Shown here: piece after piece, positions 1 through 7,987 of the stretch
How positions within the stretch are numbered: the first letter of the stretch is position 1
Layout of the letters: every line of letters begins with the position of its first letter
Assembly (NCBI RefSeq): GCF_036924595.1
Contig: NZ_JAZHRV010000001.1
Span: 7,219,501 to 7,283,500, forward strand
DNA: 64,000 bases
Reading direction: 5' to 3'
Origin: Bradyrhizobium algeriense
GTDB lineage: Bacteria > Pseudomonadota > Alphaproteobacteria > Rhizobiales > Xanthobacteraceae
The notes under the pieces: generated by a model
What the model was told of the DNA's origin: nothing
The model's database searches: none
Seen by the model: only the letters and a program-made list of their open reading frames with translations
Made by a program: the position numbers and the translations under genes

Positions 1-1272
1 TTGGTGCGCGTCTCGGGTTCGCAGGCCGGAAAGATCGTGACGGCACTTGCCGGCAAATTGCCGTCGCCGCGAATGGCCACCCGTGCGCTGCTTGGGAATG
101 TCGGCCAGCGGCCGATCGACGATGCGGTGGTGTTGTGGTTTCCGGGTCCGGCCAGCGCGACAGGAGAAGACGTCGCGGAATTTCATGTTCATGGCGGACG
201 CGCGGTGCTGGCGGCTTTGTTCGCGGCGCTGTCCGAATTCGAAGATGTGCGCCCGGCCGAGCCCGGAGAATTTACCCGGCGCGCTTTCGAGAACGGCAAG
301 CTCGATCTGACGGAAGCCGAAGGTCTCGACGATCTCATCCATGCTGACACCGATCGGCAGCGGCGCCAGGCGCTGCGCCAGTTGAAGGGACTGCTCGGCG
401 ATAGAGCGCGCGATTGGCGCGCGCGGATCATCGAAGCGTCTGCCTTGATCGAGGCCGGGATTGATTTTTCGGACGAGGGCGACGTGCCGGCGGAATTGAT
501 CGCGCCGGCGCTCGCGAAGGTCAAAGCGCTGCTGGTCGAGATCGAGGAAGTCCTGGCCGGGCAGGGGCGGAGCGAGCGGCTTCGCGATGGCCTCGTCGTT
601 GCGATCGCGGGGCCGCCGAATGTTGGCAAGTCGACGCTGATGAATCAGCTTGCGCGCCGTGAGGTCGCGATCGTGTCGCCGCATGCCGGCACCACGCGCG
701 ATGTCATCGAGGTGCAGCTCGATCTCGACGGCTATCCGGTGACGGTGATCGATACCGCGGGCATTCGTGAGACGGACGATCCAGTCGAGCAGGAGGGCGT
801 CCGTCGTGCCCGGGCGCGTGCGGCGGATGCTGACCTCGTGCTGTGGCTGGCCGACTCTTTGCAGGCGGCGTTCGATCACGATGGGCCCGCGCCAATATGG
901 CGAGTGCGAAATAAGATCGATCTCGAAGCAGCTCGGCCATTGGCCGAGGCTGGCGCGCCGGGCCTAAGGAGTTTCGAGATTTCGGCGAGCCGCGGCGACG
1001 GCGTGCCGGAGCTGATCGCGGCATTGGTCGATTTCGCCCAGCGCTACTTTGGCGGCACCGAGGGCGGACTGATCAGCCGAACCCGGCAACGGAAACTCTT
1101 GGAGGAGACGGCGACTTCGCTTCGACGCAGTGTCGCAGTAGTGAGGCAGGGCGAGGAGCTGGCGGCGGAAGAACTTCGATTGGCGGCACGCTCCCTGGGA
1201 AGGCTGCTCGGGCGTGTGGACGTCGAGGACATTCTCGACGTCATCTTCCGCGAGTTCTGTGTAGGTAAGTAA
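1..1272 (+). CDS. mnmE: tRNA modification GTPase MnmE (5' end cut by window edge)
   Basis: MnmE works with MnmG to add the carboxymethylaminomethyl (or aminomethyl) group to U34 of certain tRNAs. The visible 423 residues hold the end of the N-terminal tetrahydrofolate-binding domain, the helical domain and the inserted G domain: P-loop GPPNVGKST at 204-212, TTRD at 231-234, DTAG at 251-254 and NKID at 304-307. The protein ends in FCVGK; the family normally ends C(I/L/V)GK with a functional cysteine, so the C terminus is complete. The E. coli protein is about 454 residues, so some 20-30 N-terminal residues lie left of the window. The next gene, mnmG, encodes its partner. Confidence 0.97.
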   Translation: MVRVSGSQAGKIVTALAGKLPSPRMATRALLGNVGQRPIDDAVVLWFPGPASATGEDVAEFHVHGGRAVLAALFAALSEFEDVRPAEPGEFTRRAFENGKLDLTEAEGLDDLIHADTDRQRRQALRQLKGLLGDRARDWRARIIEASALIEAGIDFSDEGDVPAELIAPALAKVKALLVEIEEVLAGQGRSERLRDGLVVAIAGPPNVGKSTLMNQLARREVAIVSPHAGTTRDVIEVQLDLDGYPVTVIDTAGIRETDDPVEQEGVRRARARAADADLVLWLADSLQAAFDHDGPAPIWRVRNKIDLEAARPLAEAGAPGLRSFEISASRGDGVPELIAALVDFAQRYFGGTEGGLISRTRQRKLLEETATSLRRSVAVVRQGEELAAEELRLAARSLGRLLGRVDVEDILDVIFREFCVGK

Positions 1273-1294
1273 TACTTCCTTAACCATGGTGACT

Positions 1295-1310
1295 TGTTTC
1301 ACGTGAAACG
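1295..1310. other. parS: parS centromere site 1
   Basis: TGTTTCACGTGAAACG differs from the perfect 16-bp palindrome only at its last base. It lies between mnmE and mnmG. ParB proteins of alphaproteobacteria and most other bacteria bind this sequence. It is one of four such sites within 2.3 kb upstream of and inside the segment leading to parAB. Confidence 0.9.
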
Positions 1311-1332
1311 TTCGGCCGGCTCCGGGATGTGC

Positions 1333-1348
1333 TGTTTCACGTGAAACA
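1333..1348. other. parS: parS centromere site 2 (perfect palindrome)
   Basis: TGTTTCACGTGAAACA is a perfect 16-bp inverted repeat matching the universal parS consensus. Its centre lies 38 bp from the centre of site 1, in the same mnmE-mnmG gap. It lies upstream of the mnmG start codon at 1403. Confidence 0.95.
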
Positions 1349-1402
1349 ATCTTGGCAGTTTCTCCCTTCCGCGTTTTTCAACTCCGGGATAGAAGTCGCC
1401 GC

Positions 1403-3286
1403 ATGATTTCCCAAGCAGACACCTTCGACGTCATCGTTATCGGTGGCGGCCACGCCGGCTGCGAGGCCGCGAGTGCAGCTGCGCGGATGGGTGCCAAGAC
1501 CGCACTGGTGACGCACCGCTTTGCGACCGTGGGAGCGATGTCCTGCAATCCCGCCATCGGAGGTCTCGGCAAGGGCCATCTGGTCCGCGAGGTCGATGCT
1601 CTGGATGGTTTGATGGGCCGGGTGGCCGATGCCGGTGGGATCCAGTTTCGGATGTTGAACCGCCGCAAGGGTCCGGCAGTCCGTGGACCGCGGGCTCAGG
1701 CGGACCGCAAGCTTTACGCCACCGCCATGCAGGCCGCGATCCGGGAGACCGCCAATCTCAGCGTGGTCGAAGGCGAGGCGGATGAGTTGATCGTCTCGAA
1801 TGGCCGGGTGACTGGAATTCGCTTGGGCGACGGCCGCGAGTGGAGTGCCGGTGCCGTGGTCATCACCACAGGTACCTTTTTGCGTGGTCTGATCCATCTC
1901 GGCGAAAAGAACTGGCCCGCTGGACGGGTCGGGGAGGCGCCGGCGATGGGGCTCTCGGCGTCCTTCGAGAGGATCGGCTTTACGCTCGGACGATTGAAGA
2001 CCGGCACACCGCCGCGGCTCGATGGCACGACGATCGACTGGTCCGCCATTGAAATGCAACCCGGTGACGATCCGCCGGAGCCGTTCTCGGTCATGACCGA
2101 TCGGATCACGACGCCGCAGATCCAGTGCGGGATCACCCGGACGACGCCGGCGACCCATGAGGTGATCCGGGCCAACGTGCACCGTTCGCCGATGTACTCC
2201 GGACAGATCAAGAGCAGCGGTCCGCGCTATTGTCCTTCTATCGAGGACAAGATCGTCCGGTTCGGTGATCGCGACGGTCACCAGATCTTCCTGGAGCCGG
2301 AAGGGCTCGACGACTCCACGGTCTATCCCAACGGCATCTCGACTTCGCTGCCGGAGGAGGTTCAGCTCGCGATCCTTGCGACCATTCCCGGACTTGAGCG
2401 GGTAAAGATGGTCCGGCCGGGCTATGCCATCGAATACGACCATGTCGACCCTCGTGAGCTCCAGCCGACGCTGCAGACCAGGCGCCTGCCGGGTCTCTTC
2501 CTGGCAGGACAGATCAACGGCACGACCGGATATGAGGAGGCGGCGGCTCAGGGAATCGTCGCGGGTCTGAACGCGGCATTGGCAGCCGGCGGTGCCAACC
2601 CAATTGTGTTCGATCGGGCGGATGGCTATCTCGGTGTGATGATCGACGATCTCGTAACCCGCGGGATCACTGAGCCGTACCGTATGTTCACGTCGCGGGC
2701 CGAGTATCGTTTGACGCTGCGGGCCGACAATGCCGACCAGCGCCTGACTGACAAGGGCATCGCCTTGGGCTGCGTAGGGCAGGCGCGCTCAGAGCGCCAT
2801 CGCGACAAGATGGCCGCGCTGGCGGCGGCCAAGGCGTTGGCGAAGTCCCTGACGATGACTCCCAACGAAGCGGGCAGACATGGCCTGGCTCTCAACCGGG
2901 ATGGCCATCGGCGTTCGGCGTTTGAGTTGCTGGCCTATCCGGAGATCGAGTGGGAGATGCTTCGCGGCATCTGGCCGGAGCTGTCGGCCGTCGGTCCCTC
3001 CATCGCAGTCCATCTCGAGATCGACGCCAAGTATGACGTCTATCTCAAGCGCCAGACCGCCGACGTCGATGCGTTCCGGCGGGACGAGGGACTGGTCCTG
3101 GCCGATATCGACTACGCCGATGTGCCCGGACTTTCCAATGAGGCGCGATCCAAGCTCGAGGCGGCGCGGCCGCGGACAGTAGGGCAGGCGGGCCGGCTCG
3201 ATGGTTTGACGCCGGCGGCGCTGGGTATCCTGGCGGCGTATCTGCGTCGTGAGGCGCGACGGAAGACCTCGAAGGCGAGCGCGTAA
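1403..3286 (+). CDS. mnmG: tRNA uridine-5-carboxymethylaminomethyl modification enzyme MnmG
   Basis: This is the FAD-dependent partner of MnmE in wobble-uridine (U34) modification. The start at ATG 1403 gives 627 residues, close to the 629 of E. coli; an upstream in-frame TTG at 1352 would add 17 residues with no family support. The dinucleotide-binding motif GGGHAG is at 14-19. The family's two functional cysteines are present: C48 in CNPAIGG and C277 in RYCPSIEDK. The gene follows mnmE and two parS sites and precedes rsmG, the classic gidA-gidB order. Confidence 0.97.
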   Translation: MISQADTFDVIVIGGGHAGCEAASAAARMGAKTALVTHRFATVGAMSCNPAIGGLGKGHLVREVDALDGLMGRVADAGGIQFRMLNRRKGPAVRGPRAQADRKLYATAMQAAIRETANLSVVEGEADELIVSNGRVTGIRLGDGREWSAGAVVITTGTFLRGLIHLGEKNWPAGRVGEAPAMGLSASFERIGFTLGRLKTGTPPRLDGTTIDWSAIEMQPGDDPPEPFSVMTDRITTPQIQCGITRTTPATHEVIRANVHRSPMYSGQIKSSGPRYCPSIEDKIVRFGDRDGHQIFLEPEGLDDSTVYPNGISTSLPEEVQLAILATIPGLERVKMVRPGYAIEYDHVDPRELQPTLQTRRLPGLFLAGQINGTTGYEEAAAQGIVAGLNAALAAGGANPIVFDRADGYLGVMIDDLVTRGITEPYRMFTSRAEYRLTLRADNADQRLTDKGIALGCVGQARSERHRDKMAALAAAKALAKSLTMTPNEAGRHGLALNRDGHRRSAFELLAYPEIEWEMLRGIWPELSAVGPSIAVHLEIDAKYDVYLKRQTADVDAFRRDEGLVLADIDYADVPGLSNEARSKLEAARPRTVGQAGRLDGLTPAALGILAAYLRREARRKTSKASA

Positions 3287-3290
3287 AATC

Positions 3291-3306
3291 TGTTTCACGT
3301 GAAACG
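3291..3306. other. parS: parS centromere site 3
   Basis: TGTTTCACGTGAAACG begins 5 bp after the mnmG stop codon. It has the same one-base departure from the perfect palindrome as site 1. It lies directly beside a long palindromic repeat (3313-3391). Confidence 0.9.
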
Positions 3307-3312
3307 TTGATG

Positions 3313-3391
3313 TAGGATGGGTGGAGCGTAGCGATACCCATCGTCCAATGCGCGGGTCGTCTGATGGGTATCGCTTCGCCCCACCATCCTA
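3313..3391. repeat. intergenic palindromic repeat, family A
   Basis: A left arm at 3313-3342 (TAGGATGGGTGGAGCG...) and a right arm at 3363-3391 (...CCCCACCATCCTA) are near-perfect reverse complements separated by about 20 bp. They would fold into a long hairpin between mnmG and rsmG. No coding potential is apparent. Confidence 0.75.
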
Positions 3392-3401
3392 TGATTGATG
3401 T

Positions 3402-3485
3402 CGTCATTGCGAGGGGCGCAAGCGACGAAGCAATCCATGCTTGTTTCGTGGCGAGATGGATTGCTTCGCTTCGCTCGCAATGACG
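3402..3485. repeat. intergenic palindromic repeat, family B, copy 1
   Basis: The element starts CGTCATTGCGAGGGGCG and ends CGCTCGCAATGACGG, with internal complementary segments GCGACGAAGCAATCCAT and ATGGATTGCTTCGCTTCG. A second copy with the same ends and the same internal segments is at 13231-13341. It lies immediately upstream of the rsmG start. Confidence 0.8.
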
Positions 3486-3508
3486 GCCCCAAGGGCGACG
3501 GCGTTTCA

Positions 3509-4207
3509 ATGGTCAAAATTACTGCACAGGCAAGTCACCCCTTCTCGACGGCGGACAAGGCCGCAGCTCTCGCCCTCACCCCCGTTTCACGTGAAACAGA
3601 GGCGCGGCTCGATCGCTATGTTGACCTCCTCGTGGAGTGGCAGGCCAAAACCAATCTCGTCGCGTCATCGACGCTTCCGCACCTCTGGACCCGACACGTC
3701 GCCGATTCGCTCCAGCTTCTGAGTCTGGCTCCGACAGCGAAGGCCTGGGTCGATTTTGGCAGCGGCGGCGGTTTCCCTGGCGTGGTGTTGGCCTGCGCCC
3801 TGGCAGAGACGCCTGGTGCCAATGTCCATTTGGTCGAGCGCAACGCCAAAAAGGCGGCCTTCCTGCGTGAGGCGGTCCGCGTAACTTCTGCGGCTGCGAC
3901 CGTGCATTTGGCGGGAATCGGGGATAGTGTGGATAGAATCGGCAGTCGCGTTGATTGCGTCACTGCGCGGGCGCTGGCTCCGTTACATCAGCTTGTCGGT
4001 TTTGCGGAACCGTTTGTGAAAGAAGGCGCAAAAGCTTTGTTTCTCAAGGGCCAAGATGTAGAGGCTGAATTGACCGAGGCCACTAAATATTGGAATATTG
4101 AACCGCGACTCCATTCCAGCCGCACGGGCGGGCACGGCTGGATCGTCGAACTCGATCGGATCGAGCGGCGCAATCCCTCCGCGATCACATATGGCGATCG
4201 GGCATGA
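3509..4207 (+). CDS. rsmG: 16S rRNA (guanine-527 N7) methyltransferase RsmG
   Basis: RsmG methylates N7 of G527 in the 530 loop of 16S rRNA; its loss gives low-level streptomycin resistance in other bacteria. ATG 3509 gives 232 residues; longer in-frame starts would translate through the upstream palindromic repeat, so they are unlikely. The SAM-binding glycine-rich loop DFGSGGGFPG is at 82-91. Residues 26-30, VSRET, are encoded by an in-frame parS site (3583-3598). The stop codon overlaps the parA start in an ATGA arrangement, so the two are probably translationally coupled. Confidence 0.96.
   Translation: MVKITAQASHPFSTADKAAALALTPVSRETEARLDRYVDLLVEWQAKTNLVASSTLPHLWTRHVADSLQLLSLAPTAKAWVDFGSGGGFPGVVLACALAETPGANVHLVERNAKKAAFLREAVRVTSAAATVHLAGIGDSVDRIGSRVDCVTARALAPLHQLVGFAEPFVKEGAKALFLKGQDVEAELTEATKYWNIEPRLHSSRTGGHGWIVELDRIERRNPSAITYGDRA
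3583..3598. other. parS: parS centromere site 4, inside rsmG
   Basis: CGTTTCACGTGAAACA differs from the perfect palindrome only at its first base. It lies in the rsmG reading frame, where it encodes V-S-R-E-T. A VSRET-like sequence recurs in alphaproteobacterial RsmG proteins, consistent with a conserved ParB site kept inside the gene. Confidence 0.9.
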
Positions 4208-5055
4208 GCGAATTAGACGAGTTATATCAAGAAGATAGAGATCCCACTCCACCGCCCCATCCACGCATCCTGTCGCTGGCCAATCAGAAGGGCGGCGTCG
4301 GCAAGACGACCACGGCGATCAATCTTGGCACCGCACTCGCTGCAATTGGCGAGCGCGTCCTGATCGTCGATCTCGATCCGCAGGGCAACGCCTCGACCGG
4401 TCTCGGCATCGATCGCCGCAACCGCAACTGCTCGACCTATGACGTGCTGATCGGTGAAGCGCCGCTGCGCGAAGCGGTGGTTGCGACCGCGGTGCCGCGG
4501 CTGCACATCGCCTCCTCGACCATGGATCTGTCGGGCCTCGAGCTCGAACTCGGCACGACGCCCGGCCGCGCCTTCCGCCTGCGCGACGCGATCGCCGCGC
4601 TGAACAAGAACGCGGCGCCGGACACCGAGTACACCTATGTGCTGATCGATTGCCCGCCGTCGCTCAACCTCCTCACCGTCAATGCGATGGCGGCCTCTGA
4701 TGCGATCCTGGTGCCGCTGCAATGCGAGTTCTTCGCGCTCGAAGGTCTGTCGCAATTGTTGCAGACGGTGGAGCAGGTGCGCTCGACGCTCAATCCAAAC
4801 CTGTCGATCCACGGCATAGTGCTGACCATGTTCGACTCCCGCAACAATTTGTCGAACCAGGTTGTCGCCGACGTGCGGCAGTTCATGGGCGGCAAGGTCT
4901 ACGACACCATGATCCCGCGCAACGTGCGCATCTCCGAGGCGCCGTCCTACGGCAAGCCGGTGCTGGTCTACGACCTCAAATGCGTCGGCAGCGAAGCCTA
5001 TCTGAAGCTGGCGACGGAAGTGATCCAGCGCGAGCGCGAGCTGAGGACGCACTAG
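4204..5055 (+). CDS. parA: chromosome partitioning ATPase ParA
   Basis: ParA is the DNA-binding Walker ATPase that pulls ParB-parS complexes to segregate replicated origins. The 283-residue protein has the deviant Walker A motif KGGVGKTTT at 29-37, a Walker A' segment around VLIVDLDPQG, and a Walker B-like LIDCPPS. The short proline-rich N terminus and lack of a helix-turn-helix extension mark it as the chromosomal (Soj) type. It overlaps the end of rsmG by 4 bases and is followed by parB after about 160-180 bp. Confidence 0.97.
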   Translation: MSELDELYQEDRDPTPPPHPRILSLANQKGGVGKTTTAINLGTALAAIGERVLIVDLDPQGNASTGLGIDRRNRNCSTYDVLIGEAPLREAVVATAVPRLHIASSTMDLSGLELELGTTPGRAFRLRDAIAALNKNAAPDTEYTYVLIDCPPSLNLLTVNAMAASDAILVPLQCEFFALEGLSQLLQTVEQVRSTLNPNLSIHGIVLTMFDSRNNLSNQVVADVRQFMGGKVYDTMIPRNVRISEAPSYGKPVLVYDLKCVGSEAYLKLATEVIQRERELRTH

Positions 5056-5061
5056 TCGGGC

Positions 5062-5100
5062 GTAGGGTGGGCAAAGGCGTCTTTGCCGTGCCCGCCCTTA
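5062..5100. repeat. degraded palindromic repeat, family D fragment
   Basis: GTAGGGTGGGCAAAG followed by CTTTGCCGTGCCCGCCCT resembles the arms of the family D palindromes at 17212-17302 and 52645-52737. The element is shorter and partly decayed. It lies between parA and parB. Confidence 0.55.
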
Positions 5101-5238
5101 CTTGTCGCGAAAATCGGTGGGCACGCTTCCGCCTTCGCTCGTTGAGCTACGGCGGACAAGTCGCTTCCACCCGCGATTTAACAGAGTCGAAATTTCTAGT
5201 TCCGGAGTAGCGAAGTGAATCCTAGGGAGTTGGCGGCG

Positions 5239-6123
5239 ATGGCCGACGAAACGCGTTCGCGACTGGGTCGTGGTCTCGCAAGTCTGATCGGGGATGTCGG
5301 CGGCGAGGCCGCGCATGTCGACCGGCCGCGCAACCAGCGCAAGGTGCCGATCGAGTTCCTGAAGCCGAATCCGCGCAACCCGCGCCGGACCTTTTCCGAT
5401 GCCGAGCTCGGCGAACTCGCCGATTCGGTCAGGCAGCACGGCGTGATCCAGCCGATCGTGGTGCGGCCGGTGAAGGGTTCGCAGGATCGCTACGAGATCA
5501 TCGCCGGCGAGCGCCGCTGGCGCGCCGCGCAGCTCGCCAGCCTGCACGAAGTCCCGATCGTTCCCGTGGATGTCAGCGACTCTGACGCGCTCGAGATCAT
5601 GATTATCGAGAACGTGCAGCGTGAAGACCTCAACGCGATGGAAGAGGCACAGGGCTATCACGCGCTGGCCGATGAGTTCAAACGCAGCCAGGAAGAGATC
5701 GCAAAGGACGTCGGCAAGAGCCGCAGCCATGTCGCCAACATGATGCGGCTGACGAAGCTGCCGGCGGAGGTGCAGGCCTTTATCGCCAACGGCCAGTTGT
5801 CGGCGGGGCACGCCCGCGCCCTGATCGGCGTGCCCGATCCGCTGGCCGCGGCGAAACGTATTGTCGAGGAGGGGCTGAACGTCCGCCAGACCGAGGCGCT
5901 GGCGCATGAAGAGGGCGTGCCGGAACGCAAGCCGCAAAAGGCGCGGGCCGGCGGCGGCAAGACAAAAGATCCCGACACGATCGCGCTGGAGAAGCGCGTC
6001 AGCGATGCACTCGGTCTTGCCGTGACCGTCAACCACCGCGACCCCGGCGGCACCGTCCAGATCAGCTACCGCAATCTCGAACAGCTAGATGAGGTGATGC
6101 GACGGCTGGAGAAGGGCGGCTGA
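5239..6123 (+). CDS. parB: chromosome partitioning protein ParB
   Basis: ParB binds and spreads from parS, using CTP to form a sliding clamp. The start is uncertain: ATG 5239 has GGGAG about 9 bases upstream and begins MADETRSRLGRGLASLI, close to the usual family N terminus, giving 294 residues. GTG 5215, also with a good GGAG, would add 8. The CTP-binding motif GERR is at 90-93, followed by the helix-turn-helix region (SRSHVANMMRL) and a C-terminal dimerization domain. Its targets are the four parS sites between 1295 and 3598. Confidence 0.96.
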   Translation: MADETRSRLGRGLASLIGDVGGEAAHVDRPRNQRKVPIEFLKPNPRNPRRTFSDAELGELADSVRQHGVIQPIVVRPVKGSQDRYEIIAGERRWRAAQLASLHEVPIVPVDVSDSDALEIMIIENVQREDLNAMEEAQGYHALADEFKRSQEEIAKDVGKSRSHVANMMRLTKLPAEVQAFIANGQLSAGHARALIGVPDPLAAAKRIVEEGLNVRQTEALAHEEGVPERKPQKARAGGGKTKDPDTIALEKRVSDALGLAVTVNHRDPGGTVQISYRNLEQLDEVMRRLEKGG

Positions 6124-6132
6124 TCTTCCTAA

Positions 6133-6285
6133 CCTCGCCCCGCTTGCGGGGAGAGGTCGGCGCGAAGCGCCGGGTGAGGGGGCACCGGACCCTCAGCTAT
6201 CACCCGTGCCAGCGGATAGAACCCCTCACCCCAACCCTCTAAGAGCGAGCTTCGCTCGTCTCTCCCCGCAAGAGCGGGGCGAGGG
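6133..6285. repeat. intergenic palindromic repeat, family E
   Basis: The left part CCTCGCCCCGCTTGCGGGGAG and the right part CTCTCCCCGCAAGAGCGGG are complementary. Inside are further complementary stretches around GGTGAGGGGG and CCCCTCACC. The element fills the gap between the converging parB and holA genes and may end transcription from both sides. Confidence 0.7.
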
Positions 6286-6292
6286 AGAAGAG

Positions 6293-7321
6293 CTAGCCCC
6301 GCCGCTTCGCATTGGCGGCTATCGAGAGCAGCGCGCGCTGGGCGATCGCTGACGCCAGCGATGCCTGTTTGCGCATGTCGAGCGCGGCCGTTCCGAGCTG
6401 ATCGATGATGGCGGCGAGCCGCGCCGCGTTGAAATTGCGCAGCGCGATTTCGACGGCGCCCTTGCGCGAGAAATGCAGGCGCGGGTAGCCGCTTTCGAGC
6501 AGGGTGGAGACGGGGGTGCCTTCGGCCACCGCAAGCGCCGATTTGTGCAGCCATGCCGCCTGGCGCTGCGCGGCGGAGATGATCACGCCGGGATAGGTGC
6601 CGGCGACCATCGCTTTGGCAAATTCGCTTTCGACCAGGTCCGGCTTGCCGGCAAAGGCGCCGTCCACGATCGGGTCCAGCTTCAGCTCGGACGCATCGGA
6701 GACGACGGTCATGACATCGTCGAGCGCGATCTCGCCCTTGCCGTGGGCATAGAGCGCCAGCTTGCGCAGCTCGTTGCGCGAGGCCTGGCGGTCGCCGCCC
6801 AGCAGTGACATCAGCACGGCGCGCGCGTCAGCGGCGATCCGTAAATTGGAGGAGCGCAATTCCTCGTCGATCAATCTTGCGAGGTCGCGCTCGGTGTCGG
6901 GATAGCAGGCGATGGCGACCGCGGTCTTGGCGCGCTCGCAGGCCTTGCGCAGCGGCGATTCCGGCCGCAGCTCGCCGGCCTCGATCACTATACGGCAATC
7001 CTTTATCGGAGAATCGGCCAGCGTATCGACGCCGCTGGCAAAACTGCGGGAGCCGGCGCGCACACGAATGGCCCGGCGGCCGCCGAACATCGGGATCGTC
7101 ATGGCCTCGTCGACCAGCCGCGACGGCTCGGCCGACAGTTCGTCGCCGTCCAGCCGCACCAGCGAGAAGGGATCATTGGGGTCGTCGACGGCGGAGGCTA
7201 TCAGCGCGTCAGCACGCTCGCGGACCAGACCGGCATCGGGGCCGTAGAGCAGAATGATGGGGCGGCCGGCATCAGGCCGGGCGAGAAAAGCGTCGATGTC
7301 TTTTCCGCGGAGCGCGACCAC
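6293..7321 (-). CDS. holA: DNA polymerase III subunit delta (HolA)
   Basis: Delta opens the beta sliding clamp as part of the clamp loader. The protein has the HolA layout: an N-terminal nucleotide-fold region (PIILLYGPDAGLVRERA), a middle region and a C-terminal helical collar domain. GTG 7321 is chosen because GAAAGG lies 6 bases upstream, giving 342 residues. An in-frame ATG at 7342 would add 7, but that ATG is part of the palindromic repeat 7338-7430. The gene is the last of a minus-strand run leuS-lptE-holA. Confidence 0.93.
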   Translation of the reverse strand: MVALRGKDIDAFLARPDAGRPIILLYGPDAGLVRERADALIASAVDDPNDPFSLVRLDGDELSAEPSRLVDEAMTIPMFGGRRAIRVRAGSRSFASGVDTLADSPIKDCRIVIEAGELRPESPLRKACERAKTAVAIACYPDTERDLARLIDEELRSSNLRIAADARAVLMSLLGGDRQASRNELRKLALYAHGKGEIALDDVMTVVSDASELKLDPIVDGAFAGKPDLVESEFAKAMVAGTYPGVIISAAQRQAAWLHKSALAVAEGTPVSTLLESGYPRLHFSRKGAVEIALRNFNAARLAAIIDQLGTAALDMRKQASLASAIAQRALLSIAANAKRRG

Positions 7322-7337
7322 GACGGACCTTTCTGAC

Positions 7338-7430
7338 GTCATTCCGGGACACGCGTCTTCGCGTGGACCCGGAATCCAGAGATTGCTGCGCGAGATTCCG
7401 GGTTCGTGCTTCGCACGCCCCGGAATGACG
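7338..7430. repeat. intergenic palindromic repeat, family C, copy 1
   Basis: The element runs from GTCATTCCGGG to CCCCGGAATGACG and contains the internal complementary pair CCCGGAATC / GATTCCGGG. A second copy is at 28559-28651. It separates lptE and holA, and its left end contains an in-frame ATG for holA. Confidence 0.8.
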
Positions 7431-7435
7431 GAATG

Positions 7436-7987
7436 TCAGGTGCCGGCGTAGAAGAACGACGCCAGCCGGGTCTGGATGTTTTCGGCGATCTCGTTGGCGG
7501 CACGATCCTCGGCGTCGCGGAAGGCACGCTGGCGCGCGAAGCGCTGGAGCTGGCCGGGAATGTCATAGGACACGCGGGAGAAGGTCGTGCCCGTCATGAC
7601 CGACTTGTTGGTGGCGAGGTCGATCAGATTGTACTGCGCATCGATGCCGTAGTTTTCGCTCGACGGCAGCGCGGTAGCGGGATCGAGCATCAGCGAGGAG
7701 CGTGAGGTGTTAAAGCGCAGCACCAGCCGATGGGTCGGCGGCATGCCGGTGGCGTTGCCGTAGAGCTTGAACGCCAGCGCGTTGCGGATCTCCACCTGGA
7801 TCCGGGCCTCGCGGGAGGCATTGGGCTTGTCCACCGGCGGGACTTCCACGCCCATCAGCTTTTCCCGCAAGCCGGGCTTGCCGTCATTGCGTTCGGCATA
7901 CATCGGCTGGAAACAGCCGGCCGTGAGCGCCGCCAGAGCGGCGACGGCGATGAGCCGAACGGCGATCCGGGTCCTAGCCAACGACAT
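7436..7987 (-). CDS. lptE: LPS-assembly lipoprotein LptE
   Basis: LptE plugs the LptD barrel during lipopolysaccharide insertion into the outer membrane. The 183-residue protein has a lipoprotein signal peptide with lipobox LTAGC (cysteine about residue 25) and the LptE-like pattern of short strands after it. The gene overlaps the 3' end of leuS by 14 bases, and the leuS-lptE-holA order is typical of alphaproteobacteria, which supports the call although the family is weakly conserved. Confidence 0.88.
   Translation of the reverse strand: MSLARTRIAVRLIAVAALAALTAGCFQPMYAERNDGKPGLREKLMGVEVPPVDKPNASREARIQVEIRNALAFKLYGNATGMPPTHRLVLRFNTSRSSLMLDPATALPSSENYGIDAQYNLIDLATNKSVMTGTTFSRVSYDIPGQLQRFARQRAFRDAEDRAANEIAENIQTRLASFFYAGT

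Noticed and set aside
3313..3485. Repeats that could be taken for a CRISPR array
   Set aside because: The elements are single palindromes of different families with no regular spacers and no cas genes.
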